Below are positions 17,507 to 26,700 of a DNA stretch of 64,000 nt, in pieces. Location: positions 8,552-72,551 of the forward strand of contig CAZKFR010000011.1 in the NCBI GenBank assembly GCA_964552015.1, written 5' to 3'. The notes under the pieces were generated by a model. The model saw only the letters and a program-made list of their open reading frames with translations, did not search any database and had not been told where the DNA came from. Position 1 is the stretch's first letter. The number at the start of each line of letters is the position of its first letter. The DNA is from Rhodocaloribacter sp964552015. GTDB lineage: Bacteria; Bacteroidota; Rhodothermia; Rhodothermales; ISCAR-4553. The translations under genes and the position numbers were made by a program.

Positions 17507-19306
17507 ATGCCTACGTACCCCACGCCCGGAGCCTATCAGGAGGCTATTCAGCATCCCGAAACGGCCTTTTTCGACCCCGAGCTGCAGCAGGCCCATCCCG
17601 AAGAGCAGGTATGGGGGCTGCCCCGGATCATCACCGGCGCCTTTGCGGCCGTGTTTCCTGTGCGCGGGCGCACGCGGCGCCTGGCCGTCCGGTGTTTCCT
17701 GACCGAGGTGCCGGATCAGGCGCGTCGGTACCGGGCCCTGGCCCGCCATCTGCAGGAAACCGGACCCGCCTGGGCCGTCCTGTTCGACTACCAGCCGGAA
17801 GGTATTCGCGTCGGCGACGGGGTGTTTCCCGTGCTCAAGATGGAGTGGGCAGAGGGCATCCCGCTGAACACGTTCGTGGCCCGGCACCTGGATGCGCCCG
17901 AGGTGCTCGCACGCCTCGATGCCGCCTGGTGCGCACTCCTCGACGATATGGAGCGGGCCGGCGTGGCCCACGGGGACCTTCAGCACGGCAACGTGCTCGT
18001 GGTCGAGGAGGAAAGTACGCTGCGGCTGAGGCTGGTCGACTACGACACGATGTACGTCCCCGCGCTGCGCGGGCGCAAAAGTCCAGAGATCGGCCATCGC
18101 AACTACCAGCATCCCGACCGCAGTCAAGAGCATTTCGGGCCGTACCTGGACCGTTTTCCCGGTCTGGTCGTCCATGTAGCCCTGCGGGCTTTGCAGGTTC
18201 GCCCCGCCCTCTGGGAACGCTACGACACGGGAGAGAACCTGCTCTTTCAGGCAGCGGATTTTTACGACCCGGCGGGGTCGCCGCTGCTGGCCGAACTGGC
18301 GGGCATCCCGGAGGTGGCGTCGCTGGCGGAGACGCTCCGGAAAGCCTGCCTGGTGGAAATGGATGCGTTGCCGCCGCTGGCGGCCCTTCGAGGAGGCCGG
18401 GAGGTGGGGCGCCCTCGGCGCCGCCGGGTCGTCCGCCGGGGGCGCCGGGAAGGACGGGTGTTCCTGGGCATGACCGCCGGAGGCCTCGCCGGGAGTGTCC
18501 TCGTCGGCGGGCTCGCGGGCGTGGGCGCCGGCCTGGGGGCCCTCGCCCTCGTCGGGGCGGGGCTGAGCACCTGGGTGCACAGGCGCTACGTCCGGCTGCC
18601 GTGGGTGCGCCGCCGTCGTCGTCTGCGGCAGGAGATCGCCTATATCGATCGGCTGCTGGCACGGATCGAGCGGCAGGCCGAAGCGCGACGCACCGAGCGA
18701 AGGCAGGTGCTCGGGCGGCGTGAGGCCCTGCTGGACGAGCGTCTCCGGGAACTGCGGACACGGGCCCTGCACGACCGCCTCAAGCACCACTTCCTCGACG
18801 AACTGTGCCGTGACGAGGGACTCAGCCACAAGGTGGTCGTCCGGCTCAAGGCGGCGGGCCTGCGTACGGCGGTTCACCTCACGCCCGAGCGGATGCAGCG
18901 CGTGACGGGCCTGAGCGACGCGAGCCGCGCCCGCGTGATGCAGTGGCGAGAACGCCTGGAGGCGACGTATGCTCCGGAACTCCCCGGCGAACTGGCGCCG
19001 GCCGAAGTGCGGCGGATCGAACGGTACCTGGAGCACAGGATGGAGTCCATCGATGCCGAACTGGGCCGTCTCCTCGAGAAGCGGGCGCTGCAACAGGCCG
19101 AGCGGGAGCACGCTGAAAAACGCCTTGCCGCCCTGCCACGATTCGGTGCCGGGGCGTATGTGCTCCACCTGCTGGGCTTCAGGGCGTTGCCGGACGGGGT
19201 GTCGGCACGCCCGGTGCCCGTGCATGCTCCGCGACGCGAGCACCCTTCCGGAACGTCACCGGTGCCCACCTCACCCGGGGAGCACGAACCCTGGTGGCGG
19301 GCGTGA
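17507..19306 (+). CDS. Protein kinase with membrane/coiled-coil region and helix-hairpin-helix, YegI-like
   Basis: A 599-residue protein. Residues of about 25-260 are a kinase-like domain: a short Gly-loop region (ITGAFAAVF), AVRCF where the beta-3 Lys would be (Arg62), catalytic loop HGDLQHGN (His155, Asp157, Asn162) and DYD (178-180) in place of DFG. Residues of about 325-360 are a Gly/Ala/Val-rich hydrophobic stretch that may be one or two membrane helices, then a charged coiled coil. Residues of about 445-485 look like a helix-hairpin-helix (LSHKVVVRLKAAGLRTAVHL and LSDASRARV). The same domain order occurs in E. coli YegI. The substrate is unknown; the VWA protein is the obvious candidate. 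Confidence 0.82.
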   Translation: MPTYPTPGAYQEAIQHPETAFFDPELQQAHPEEQVWGLPRIITGAFAAVFPVRGRTRRLAVRCFLTEVPDQARRYRALARHLQETGPAWAVLFDYQPEGIRVGDGVFPVLKMEWAEGIPLNTFVARHLDAPEVLARLDAAWCALLDDMERAGVAHGDLQHGNVLVVEEESTLRLRLVDYDTMYVPALRGRKSPEIGHRNYQHPDRSQEHFGPYLDRFPGLVVHVALRALQVRPALWERYDTGENLLFQAADFYDPAGSPLLAELAGIPEVASLAETLRKACLVEMDALPPLAALRGGREVGRPRRRRVVRRGRREGRVFLGMTAGGLAGSVLVGGLAGVGAGLGALALVGAGLSTWVHRRYVRLPWVRRRRRLRQEIAYIDRLLARIERQAEARRTERRQVLGRREALLDERLRELRTRALHDRLKHHFLDELCRDEGLSHKVVVRLKAAGLRTAVHLTPERMQRVTGLSDASRARVMQWRERLEATYAPELPGELAPAEVRRIERYLEHRMESIDAELGRLLEKRALQQAEREHAEKRLAALPRFGAGAYVLHLLGFRALPDGVSARPVPVHAPRREHPSGTSPVPTSPGEHEPWWRA

Positions 19307-19314
19307 GGCAGGAC

Positions 19315-19713
19315 TCAGGAGAGCAGGTCGTCCAGGTCGGACGTGTCGAGCCGGTCCAGCACGTCTTCCTCATGCTCGCGGACCAGCGCCAGGATGGCAC
19401 CGTGGGGGACGATCAGGTAGGTCCGATCCTCGTAGGTGAGCGTGATGGCTTCTTTACGGAGAAAAAAGGCATAGTCACCCACGCGGGCCTGTAGGGGCAG
19501 ATAACGCACGGCGCTGCGGGGTGCCCAGGCCTCGTTCTCGTCATAATCCGGGTTGGGCATCAGGTAGCCGGGCCCCACGCGGACCACGCGCCCGCTCTGC
19601 ACCCGCTCCTGCTCGGCCACCGTCGCGGGCAGATAGAGCCCGGCTTTCGTCTGGCGTTCACCGTCATCCGGGGCAATCAGGACCCGGTCCCCCACCAGGA
19701 TCAACTCGCGCAT
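19315..19713 (-). CDS. Stand-alone GroES-like (Cpn10) co-chaperone family protein
   Basis: 132 residues with a Cpn10 fold: ILVGDRVLIAPDDGERQTKAGLYLP at the start, SGRVVRVGPGYLMP, VGDYAFFLRKEAITL and YLIVPHGAILALV. The tail adds about 20 acidic residues (EHEEDVLDRLDTSDLDDLLS). It is not beside groEL, so it is probably not the main GroES. The ATG at 19713 is preferred over an upstream GTG-type extension to 19761 because GGAGA lies four bases upstream and the alignment to Cpn10 begins there. It is convergent with the kinase gene. Confidence 0.8.
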   Translation of the reverse strand: MRELILVGDRVLIAPDDGERQTKAGLYLPATVAEQERVQSGRVVRVGPGYLMPNPDYDENEAWAPRSAVRYLPLQARVGDYAFFLRKEAITLTYEDRTYLIVPHGAILALVREHEEDVLDRLDTSDLDDLLS

Positions 19714-19843
19714 CGGATCTCCATGCTTTGGTACGAAAAGCGCTCGGGCCGACCGCGTCATGCGCGTGGGTGCGCCGGCCGTCAGCCCGCTTATAACCGG
19801 TAGGGCCGCTCATGGTTCGTGGCCCTCGTGATCCCATCTCGAC

Positions 19844-19884
19844 GAAAACACAAACGCACAGCCGTCCGGGGCAGGCTGTGCGTT
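19844..19884 (-). terminator. Strong hairpin, probable terminator on the minus strand
   Basis: AACGCACAGCC (19853-19863) pairs over all 11 bases with GGCTGTGCGTT (19874-19884) across a 10-base loop. On the minus strand it is followed by TTGTGTTTTCG, a moderate T tract. It would separate transcription arriving from the purF side from the GroES-like gene. Confidence 0.6.
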
Positions 19885-19923
19885 CTTCGGAAGGGGTTCC
19901 GGGACCGGATCGAACGATGCCGG

Positions 19924-20016
19924 TCAGAGGAGGCGGAAGACGACAAACACAATCAGGCCGACCACGCCGGCACCGACCGTCATCGCCCGGATCGCCAGGT
20001 CGATACGGTTACGCAT
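19924..20016 (-). CDS. Possible 30-residue single-span membrane peptide
   Basis: ATG at 20016 gives a basic start (MRNRIDLAIR) followed by a hydrophobic helix (AMTVGAGVVGLIVFVVF) and a basic end. A terminator-like hairpin follows about 40 bases downstream of the stop. The frame also extends upstream to 20139, but that leader is not convincing. No ribosome binding site is obvious, so it is tentative. Confidence 0.35.
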   Translation of the reverse strand: MRNRIDLAIRAMTVGAGVVGLIVFVVFRLL

Positions 20017-20178
20017 GACATCAGGGGGTACTAAGGTGGGGAAAAGGCGCAGAAGCGTCAGGGGGTTCGAAAGGTAACCCCACGACCGGGAGATGCAAGC
20101 CCGGTGGGACACACATGTGTGTATTCTGGATTTATTCACAAAATCTTGATGTATGTGGCTGCGGGTCGTCCGGCGTTC

Positions 20179-21681
20179 CTACCACTCGTTTTCCTCTTTG
20201 GTCACGCCCATCTCGACGGGAACGGGGTAGTTGGCTGTGAAGCAGGCGTTGCAGTAGCCACAGGCGGAGGGGTTGGCCGTTTTTACGGCTTCCATCAGGC
20301 CTTCCACGGAGAGATAGGCCAGCGAATCGACCCCGAGCCACTGGCGCATGGCCTCGAGGTCCCGGTCGAACTGGTTGGCGAAGAGTTCCTCGTGGCTCGG
20401 GAAGTCCATGCCGTAGTAGCAGGGGCTGATGACCGGCGGCGAGGCCACGCGGAAGTGCACTTCCCGGGCGCCGGCTTCGCGGACCATGCGGACGAGGAAT
20501 TTGGCGGTGGTCCCCCGTACGATGGAGTCGTCCACCATGACGACGATACGGTCCCGGAGCACCCCGTCGACGGTGTTGAACTTGCTGCGGACCTTGGTTT
20601 CGCGGCGGTTCTGCCCCGGCGAGATGAAGGTCCGCCCGACGTAGTGGTTGCGGATCAGGCCGATCTCGAAACGGCACCGGTAGCCCAGCTTCTGGCACTC
20701 GCTCACATAACCGAGGGCGGCCGTGTTCGAGGAGTCCGGCACCGAGATGACGATGGGCTGTTTCTCGTCGTCCGGTACCCGGGGGACGGGCGCGTCGTGG
20801 GCCAGTTGCTTGCCGATCTTGCGGCGGACCTTGTCCACCATCTCTCCGAAGACGCGCGAGTCCGGCCGGGAGAAGTAGACGTATTCGAAGACGCACGAAC
20901 TGACGCCGTGGTGCTGGGCCAGGCGGTAGCTCTCGAACTGACCGGTTGCACAGCCCTTCTGGTTGATGACCAGCACTTCGCCGGGCTCGATATCGCGGAT
21001 ATAGTCGGCGCCGATGAGGTCGAAGGCGCACGTCTCGCTGGCAACGCAATAGGCGGGGCCGCCGGGCTGGTCGAGGGGGCCGAGGCGGCCCAGGGCCAGG
21101 GGGCGGAAGCCGTTCGGGTCGCGCACGGCGATGAGGCTGTCGTCGGTAAGGATGACGAGCGAAAAGGCGCCTTCGACCTGGGTCAGGGCGTCGAGGATCT
21201 GGTCGATCTGCTTGCGGCGCGGGCTCTGCGCGATCAGGTGGAGGATGAGTTCGCTGTCGCTGGTGGTCTGAAAGAGCGTACCTCGCTGGCTGAAGCTGCG
21301 GCGCAGTTCGCGGGCGTTGGAGAGGTTGCCGTTGTGAGCCAGCGCCAGGTTGCCGTCGCGGTAATGGACGACGAACGGCTGAATGTTGGCGGGGTTGTCC
21401 GAGGCGCCGCTGGTGGAGTAGCGGTTATGGCCGATGCCGGCCCGTCCGAGGAGCTTGGTCTCGAAGATGGAGGGGTCCTTGAACACGTCCAGAACGAGGC
21501 CCGGGCCCCGGTGGAACGGCATCACCGGGCGCTGGCGATGCTCGTCGTACGTCGACGTGACGATGCCGGCCGATTCCTGCCCGCGATGTTGCAGGGCATG
21601 CAGGCCGAAGTAGATATGCCGGGCCGCGCTGTCGGCGTTGTAGATGCCAAAGATGCCGCAGTACTCTTTGATCCGTCGCAT
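20179..21681 (-). CDS. purF: Amidophosphoribosyltransferase (glutamine PRPP amidotransferase)
   Basis: Makes 5-phosphoribosylamine from PRPP and glutamine, the first committed step of purine synthesis. 500 residues. A seven-residue propeptide precedes Cys8 (EYCGIFGIYN), which becomes the N-terminal nucleophile. The glutaminase domain shows HRGQESAGI, GHNRYST and AHNGNL; the PRPP site is VVMVDDSIVRGTT. Cysteines in SPCYYG and the terminal CNACFTANYP match the Fe-S type of Bacillus PurF. Not adjacent to other pur genes here. Confidence 0.97.
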   Translation of the reverse strand: MRRIKEYCGIFGIYNADSAARHIYFGLHALQHRGQESAGIVTSTYDEHRQRPVMPFHRGPGLVLDVFKDPSIFETKLLGRAGIGHNRYSTSGASDNPANIQPFVVHYRDGNLALAHNGNLSNARELRRSFSQRGTLFQTTSDSELILHLIAQSPRRKQIDQILDALTQVEGAFSLVILTDDSLIAVRDPNGFRPLALGRLGPLDQPGGPAYCVASETCAFDLIGADYIRDIEPGEVLVINQKGCATGQFESYRLAQHHGVSSCVFEYVYFSRPDSRVFGEMVDKVRRKIGKQLAHDAPVPRVPDDEKQPIVISVPDSSNTAALGYVSECQKLGYRCRFEIGLIRNHYVGRTFISPGQNRRETKVRSKFNTVDGVLRDRIVVMVDDSIVRGTTAKFLVRMVREAGAREVHFRVASPPVISPCYYGMDFPSHEELFANQFDRDLEAMRQWLGVDSLAYLSVEGLMEAVKTANPSACGYCNACFTANYPVPVEMGVTKEENEW

Positions 21682-21729
21682 GAAGATCTGGGAAATTGGG
21701 AGGGTCGCGTAAGGCAGCGTTTCGGAACG

Positions 21730-22236
21730 TCAGAGGACGATCAGGCCGGCCGCCAGGGCGATGCCCAGCGCATCGGCCACCAGGTCCCGGTAGCTGAATT
21801 GGCGCCGGGTGCCGAAGCGCCAGTCGTAGAGCTCTTTGCCCAGGCCGAGCGCGGCTGTCATGCTGATCGAGGCTGGCAGGGCGTCCCGCTCCGCCCATCC
21901 GGCCTTGTTCACGAGCACATACTGGCTGCTCAGGGTGCCCAGGAAACTGAAGGTCAGGTGCTGCGCCTTATCGAAGGCCAGCCAGCGGTCGGGGGCAGGA
22001 GGCTTCAATGCCCCGGGGAAGGAGAGAGTTTCGCCGGAAGGGGTGCCCGCAGAGGCCCGGTTACAGCCAGGGAGGGAGCCGGAGGGCGATGGTCCGGCGA
22101 ACCCGGGGAACGGCCGGTGATCCGCCCCGCCGCGCGGCGTACAGGAGACGGCGCCCGGGGCGAACGACTGCCCGCTGGACAGGCCGGCCGGCGATCCGAG
22201 CAACAGGAGCAAGAGCAGGCCGGAGAGACGGAGCAT
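21730..22236 (-). CDS. YfiM-like (DUF2279) membrane/envelope protein
   Basis: 168 residues if started at the ATG at 22236. A signal peptide (MLRLSGLLLLLLLGSPAGLSSGQ) is followed by a variable Pro/Gly linker, then a domain with DKAQHLTFSFLG, GLGKELYD and YRDLVADALGI, the conserved blocks of YfiM/DUF2279 (related to VanZ-like membrane proteins). The molecular role of this family is unknown. It lies 48 bases downstream of purF's start and 7 bases after the CorC-like stop. Confidence 0.75.
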   Translation of the reverse strand: MLRLSGLLLLLLLGSPAGLSSGQSFAPGAVSCTPRGGADHRPFPGFAGPSPSGSLPGCNRASAGTPSGETLSFPGALKPPAPDRWLAFDKAQHLTFSFLGTLSSQYVLVNKAGWAERDALPASISMTAALGLGKELYDWRFGTRRQFSYRDLVADALGIALAAGLIVL

Positions 22237-22243
22237 GATGGGG

Positions 22244-23638
22244 TCAGGACGCTTGCGAGGAGCCGTTGTCGGTAACTTCTTCTTCCTCGGAGGGCGGCTC
22301 GTAGCGCACCAGCACCGTGCGGATCCGATGGTTCTCGATCCGCTCGACCCGCATGTGGAGGTTTTCGTAGGTGACCTCGGCGCCCTCGGTGGGAATGGCG
22401 CCGAGCAGGTGGTAGATGAGGCCGCCCAGGGTTTCGAAGTCGAAGTTCTCGGTGTCGAGGTTCGTGCCCAGGAGTTCGTTGAGGTCGTCCAGGTCGATCC
22501 GGGCATCGCACCGGTACGTGTGCTCGTCGATCTGTTCGTAGAGGGCGGTCTCGTCGTCGTCGTGCTCGTCGCGGATGTCTCCGACGATCTCCTCGAGGAC
22601 GTTTTCGAGGGTGACGAGGCCGGCCGTACCGCCGTACTCGTCCACGACGATAGCCATGTGGGTCTTATTGCGCTGGAAGTCTTTGAGCAGGTCGTCGAGT
22701 TTTTTTCCGAGCGGGACGAACATGGGAGGGCGCGCCAGGCGCGTCCAGTCGATGCGTTGGGTGCCGTTGCTGGCGTTGGTATAGGGCAGGAGGTCCTTGG
22801 CGTAGATAATGCCGATGATGTTGTCGAGGTGCTCGACGTAGAGCGGCAGGCGGGAGTGGCCGCTGGTGCGGATCGTCTCCAGCGCTTCGGAGAGGGTGGC
22901 CGTCACGGGTAGCGCCACGATGTCCAGGCGGCTGACCATGATCTCGCGCACGGTCGTTTCGCCGAACTCGATGATCGAGTGGATGAGGGCCTTTTCGTCT
23001 TCGGCCAGGGAGCCGTGGGCTTCTCCGATTTCGGCCAGCGTCTTGAGGTCCTCGCCCGAGAGGGGGGCTACGGCCGGCTTGAGGCGCTCCTGCAGGGTGC
23101 GCATGACGCGGGCGAGCGACATGGAGAGCGGGGCCAGCAGGCGATGCAGGACCAGCAACGGTCCGGAGATGATCCGGCTGAACGACGGGGCGTGCCGCGT
23201 GGCCAGCAGCTTCGGGGTGATCTCGCTCACGACCAGCAGCACGAACGTCAGGGCGATGACCTCGAAGAAGACGGTCCACTCGGGCGACCAGCCATAGCGG
23301 CGAGCAACATCATGCGTCATCAGCGCCGCCAGGATGGCAGCCGCCACGTTCACCAGCGTGTTCAGGATCAGGATCGTGATCAGCAACGAACGGGGGCGTT
23401 CGAGCAACAGGAGGACCCGCCGGCTGGCCCGGTCGTTCCGGTGCGCGAGCGCATCGCGATCGGCGGGCGTGAGGGAGAACAGCGCCACCTCCGACCCGGA
23501 AAAGACGGCCGACGCGAGCAAAAGCAGCAGGAACAGGAGGAGGGCGACGACGAGGGCACCCGGCGTGCCCGGCACGGAAGCCTGCGTTTGCTGGAGGAGA
23601 AAACCTACGACAGATAGAGGAGGATGATCGGGGTCCAA
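22244..23638 (-). CDS. CNNM/CBS/CorC_HlyC family protein (hemolysin-like, possible Mg/Co transport)
   Basis: 464 residues with the family's domain order: an N-terminal CNNM (DUF21) membrane domain with about four helices (SGSEVALFSL near the start), a CBS pair around residues 210-330 (HSRLPLYVEHLDNIIGIIYA), and a C-terminal CorC_HlyC domain (ENFDFETLGGLIYHLLG). Such proteins are linked to Mg2+/Co2+ homeostasis, and older annotation calls them hemolysins. No ATG is present at the start; TTG at 23638 or GTG at 23575 are candidates, neither with a clear ribosome binding site. Confidence 0.85.
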   Translation of the reverse strand: MDPDHPPLSVVGFLLQQTQASVPGTPGALVVALLLFLLLLLASAVFSGSEVALFSLTPADRDALAHRNDRASRRVLLLLERPRSLLITILILNTLVNVAAAILAALMTHDVARRYGWSPEWTVFFEVIALTFVLLVVSEITPKLLATRHAPSFSRIISGPLLVLHRLLAPLSMSLARVMRTLQERLKPAVAPLSGEDLKTLAEIGEAHGSLAEDEKALIHSIIEFGETTVREIMVSRLDIVALPVTATLSEALETIRTSGHSRLPLYVEHLDNIIGIIYAKDLLPYTNASNGTQRIDWTRLARPPMFVPLGKKLDDLLKDFQRNKTHMAIVVDEYGGTAGLVTLENVLEEIVGDIRDEHDDDETALYEQIDEHTYRCDARIDLDDLNELLGTNLDTENFDFETLGGLIYHLLGAIPTEGAEVTYENLHMRVERIENHRIRTVLVRYEPPSEEEEVTDNGSSQAS

Positions 23639-23760
23639 GGCCGGTGAGGGGGCAGCCCCTCGGCTGGTTCAACAGGCTTACATCAGAGTGCAGGACAATC
23701 GCAGCGAAAAAACGTCCCGCCCGGGAGAGGGGTTCCATCCGGGACGTGGCGCTCGGGGGC

Positions 23761-26700
23761 TCACGCCTCGCCCTCGAGGACGAGGCCATCGCGGCCGAAC
23801 AGACGATGGAGACCCTGGAACAGCTCCTGCGCCGGGTCCAGGACGTACTTCCGGCTACGCAGGCGCTGGGGGGTGGGCAGGTCGTCGGCTGTGACTTCGA
23901 AGTACAGCTTGCACGAGCCCCCCCGATATTCCTCACAGAGGGTGTGGAGCCGGTCCAGGGTCTCGGGGGGGGTCTGGTCCAGGTCCAGGCGCAGCACGAT
24001 GGCCTTGACGAGCTGTTCGCGGACCTTCCACATGGGCATCACGTCGTCGAGGATGATCTTGACACTGCCGCCGCGGGTCTCGACGCTGCCGCGCACGAGG
24101 ACCACCTCGTCCACCTGCAGGTAGGGGCGGAGGCGGTCGAACTGGGAGGCGAAGCAGAGCAGTTCGGCCTGCCCGGTGAAGTCCTCGAACTGGGCAAAGA
24201 CGATGGGTTTGCCGTTTTTGGTGGTGCGTTGTTGCACATCGGTGATGATGCCGCAGAAGCTGTGGCGGGGGCGGGCGTCGTACCCGTTGCGACCGCGATG
24301 CCCGTTGGTGCGTTCGTCGGAGGCGGGGGGCTCCTCCTCAGCCGAGGCCAGGCGTCCGATCTCCGCTGTGGCGAAGGCGCGGGCCTCGGCGGCATAGGCT
24401 TCGAGCGGATGGCCCGAGACGTAGAAGCCGATGAGTTCGCGCTCTTCCTTCAGGAGCCGGGCCCGGGGCCAGGGGGCGACGATGGGCAGGTTGGGTTCGA
24501 GGGCCAGGCCGTCGCCGCTGGTGGCGCCGAAGAGGGAGCTCTGCCCGGCGGCCCGGTCGGCCTGCACTTTCTGGGCATACTGCACGGCCGCGTCGATGGC
24601 CTCGACGAGCTGGGCGCGATGGCCTTCGAGGTCGTCCAGGGCGCCGGCGCGGGCCAGGCTCTCGAGCGCCTTCTTGTTCACGGCCCGCAGGTCCAGGTGC
24701 TTGACCAGCCCGAAGATCGTCGTGAAGGGGCCGTATTTCCGGCGGACCTTCAGGATGGCCTCGATGGCGCCCAGCCCCACGCCTTTGATGGCCCCCAGCC
24801 CGAAGCGGATCTTACCCTGCTCGACGGTGAAGTGGGCCTCGCTGTGGTTGATCGAAGGGGGCAGCATCTCCAGGCCCAGGTGCCGGGCCTCCTCCAGCAC
24901 CACCGCCAGCTTCTTCGTGTCCCCCATCTCGTTCGTCATCGCCGCCGCCATGAACTCGGCCGGGTAATGCGCCTTCAGGTAGGCCGTCTGGTAGGCGACG
25001 ATGGAATAGGCGGCCGCATGTGAGCGGTTGAAACCATAACCCGCGAACTTGGCCATCATGTCGAAGACCTCGTTCGCCTTGGCTTCGTCCACCCCTCGCT
25101 CCTTCGCGCCGTTGACGAAGACGACGCGCTGCTTGTCCATCTCCTCCTTCTTTTTCTTGCCCATCGAGTTGTGGATCACCACGTCGGCGGCCACGAAGTT
25201 GGCGAAGGGCGGGACGGCCAGGTCGTAGACCCGTCGTTCACCCACCGGGGTGATCTCGACGATGGGGTCCCACAGCACGTCGTTGTCGGCCAGATGGCGT
25301 AGCGCCGGGGCCTCGAAGGCTTCGCCGAGCGTCCGTACGCGGTGGCGGCTCAGGGCCCGCCGAGGGGTACGGAGGTTGAGGCCGCTCGACAGGCAATGGC
25401 CTTCGACGCCAATGGCCTCGCCGGCCTCACGCCAGCTCCGCCCGCTGGCTTGCTTGGCCGTCTTGACGAGAAAGCCCACCTCGGCCGGGACGTTGTAGAT
25501 CGACTGGTTGCGGGAGCGGGTATGCACCCGTGCCAGGAGCCCTTCGAGACGCCGGCGCTTCGACGTGCACAGGAACGGCCCCAGCACCTCGGCGAACCGC
25601 CGTACATCCCGCTGATCCGTGATGAGCAACTCATGATTGGGTCGGTGGGACGTCGTTCGGCTGCGGCGCATCGTGACGATGCCCAGCCGGAGCAGGAGGT
25701 GCGCCAGATCGTCGATCAGCGCGAGGCTGGACGAGCTGTAAGACAGCCGCTTCCTTTCGACGGAGCCGTCCGTGCTCCACAGACAGCCCAGGAAGAGCCG
25801 TAGCGCGTCGTTCGTATAGCCGAAGACTTCCTCCGGGATGCGCTTGTGCTCGGCCCGGTGGGCCAGCCCGGTGGCACGGACCATATCCACCACGGGGTTG
25901 CGCCCTTCTGTGCCCGTGCAGCAGATCGTCACGACGCCGGTGGTGGGGTGTACGTAGCGCTTCGTCTGGCCGCCGAGCGCATGCACGGCCTCCGAGAAGT
26001 CGTTGAGGAGTTCGGGATCCGAATTGTAAAAGTAGGCCTGTGGAAGGCCGTTGGACTGGCGGGTGCATCCGTCTCCGATGAGATAGGCCAGCACCTTGAT
26101 GCGCTCGGGGGACGGGGCGAGCGTGCCGGAGACCGGAAGACGAGCGGGGACGGCAATGGCGTCTCCGACAGCGAGATCGGCGAGGTGCCGCCAGCCGCGA
26201 ACCGTCAGGAGCGGGTGCTCGGCGGTCAGATGCAGGCAACGGCCACTGCGGGTGCGAACCCGCAGGACCGGTTGCACCCCGTTGTCGAACCGCTTGGCCA
26301 CGGGTACGGGAACGAGCCGGTAAGTGTCATCCAGCGAAAGCAGCCGCATGCCGGGACGGACGGCATCGACGCGGACGCGCTCGCCGGTGTCGGCATCGAC
26401 GACCAGCGTATCACCCGTGACGCAGCGCCGCAAGATATCGGCCTGTCCCAGCGTGTAGCCACCCATCACCTGGGCCATCTGCATCACCTGCTCCTGGTAG
26501 ACCGGGATGCCGAAGGTGGGCTTGAGGATCTCTTCGAGCATCGGGTGGGGGTACTCCACCTTCTCGCGGCCGTGCTTGCGGTCGATGTAGTTGGGGATCA
26601 GGTCCATCGGGCCGGGCCGGTAGAGGGCGTTCATCGCGATCAGGTCGTCGATGTTCGTCGGCCGCAGCTTGCGCAGCCACTCGCGCATGCCCGAGGATTC

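Noticed and set aside
20061..20081. GGGGTT/AACCCC hairpin as a tRNA-like or small RNA element
   Set aside because: The stem is only 6 bp with no T tract or cloverleaf context. It is likely chance in GC-rich DNA.
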